Assembly (NCBI GenBank): GCA_002633005.1 | Contig: NMRA01000159.1 | Span: forward strand, 766,111 to 792,738 | DNA length: 26,628 bases | Direction: 5' to 3' | Source: Phoronis australis | Taxonomy: Eukaryota > Phoronida > Phoronidae | Shown here: piece after piece, positions 26,512-26,628 of the stretch | Position numbering within the stretch: the first letter of the stretch is position 1 | Layout of the letters: each line of letters begins with the position of its first letter | Program-made: the position numbers and the translations under genes | The notes under the pieces: generated by a model | The model's input: only the letters and a program-made list of their open reading frames with translations | Database searches by the model: none | What the model was told of the DNA's origin: nothing

Positions 26512-26628
26512 CTGGGTAACACAAGCAGAGTTAGAACAGGGAATTTTGAGAATTCAAGAAGGTGCCGAGAGCAGGATTTTTTTCTTGTAAAACGCCATAA
26601 ATTGTGAGTCACAGGCTGGGACTAAAGT

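Noticed and set aside
1-26628. CRISPR array, operon or prokaryotic features suggested by the tandem repeats
   Set aside because: Repeats are directly tandem without unique spacers, and the genes have spliceosomal introns.

Overview
The window is eukaryotic nuclear DNA. It is intron-rich, AT-leaning and crowded with tandem repeats and small DNA transposons. The style (short phased exons with GT-AG introns of 0.4-2.7 kb, a P2X7-like/THAP mobile element, a non-LTR reverse transcriptase relic) suggests an aquatic invertebrate animal such as an invertebrate deuterostome, cnidarian or lophotrochozoan. The species cannot be fixed from the sequence alone.

Layout. (1) 1-940, minus: relic of a non-LTR retrotransposon reverse transcriptase, running off the left edge. 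(2) 941-6907: intergenic, no gene recognised, with pieces of three transposon-like families and an 11-copy 49-bp satellite (3315-3849). (3) 6908-8775: a 1.87-kb DNA-transposon-like element bounded by imperfect 15-bp inverted ends and TTAA. It carries an intact THAP zinc-finger ORF (minus strand) facing a frameshifted P2X7-C-terminus-like fragment (plus strand); no transposase was recognised. (4) 9232-20973, plus: a complete ten-exon model for kynurenine formamidase (arylformamidase, AFMID), 288 aa, with oxyanion motif HGGYW, nucleophile motif GHSAGAH and catalytic His in DHF. The catalytic Asp position is Glu. All exon junctions keep frame. (5) 21289-26511, minus: the last five exons of a second gene, a helical-repeat-like protein I could not identify, entering from the right edge and ending tail-to-tail with AFMID, 315 bp between stop codons.

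The most unusual structure is in AFMID intron 5. A 37-bp minisatellite made of the exon-6 3' splice site plus the first ~17 nt of exon 6 runs in exact 37-bp register into the genuine acceptor, so about a dozen acceptor look-alikes sit upstream of the real one. The same intron starts with a ~240-bp purine-rich GAGA tract rich in GT motifs, 26 nt after the donor. Other introns and flanks hold a PIF/Harbinger-like MITE (13718-14508), a hAT-like element (22512-22994), a 19-bp array (10132-10252) and several low-copy dispersed repeats.

AFMID acts in the kynurenine pathway of tryptophan breakdown. Nothing seen links it functionally to the neighbouring minus-strand gene or to the transposon.
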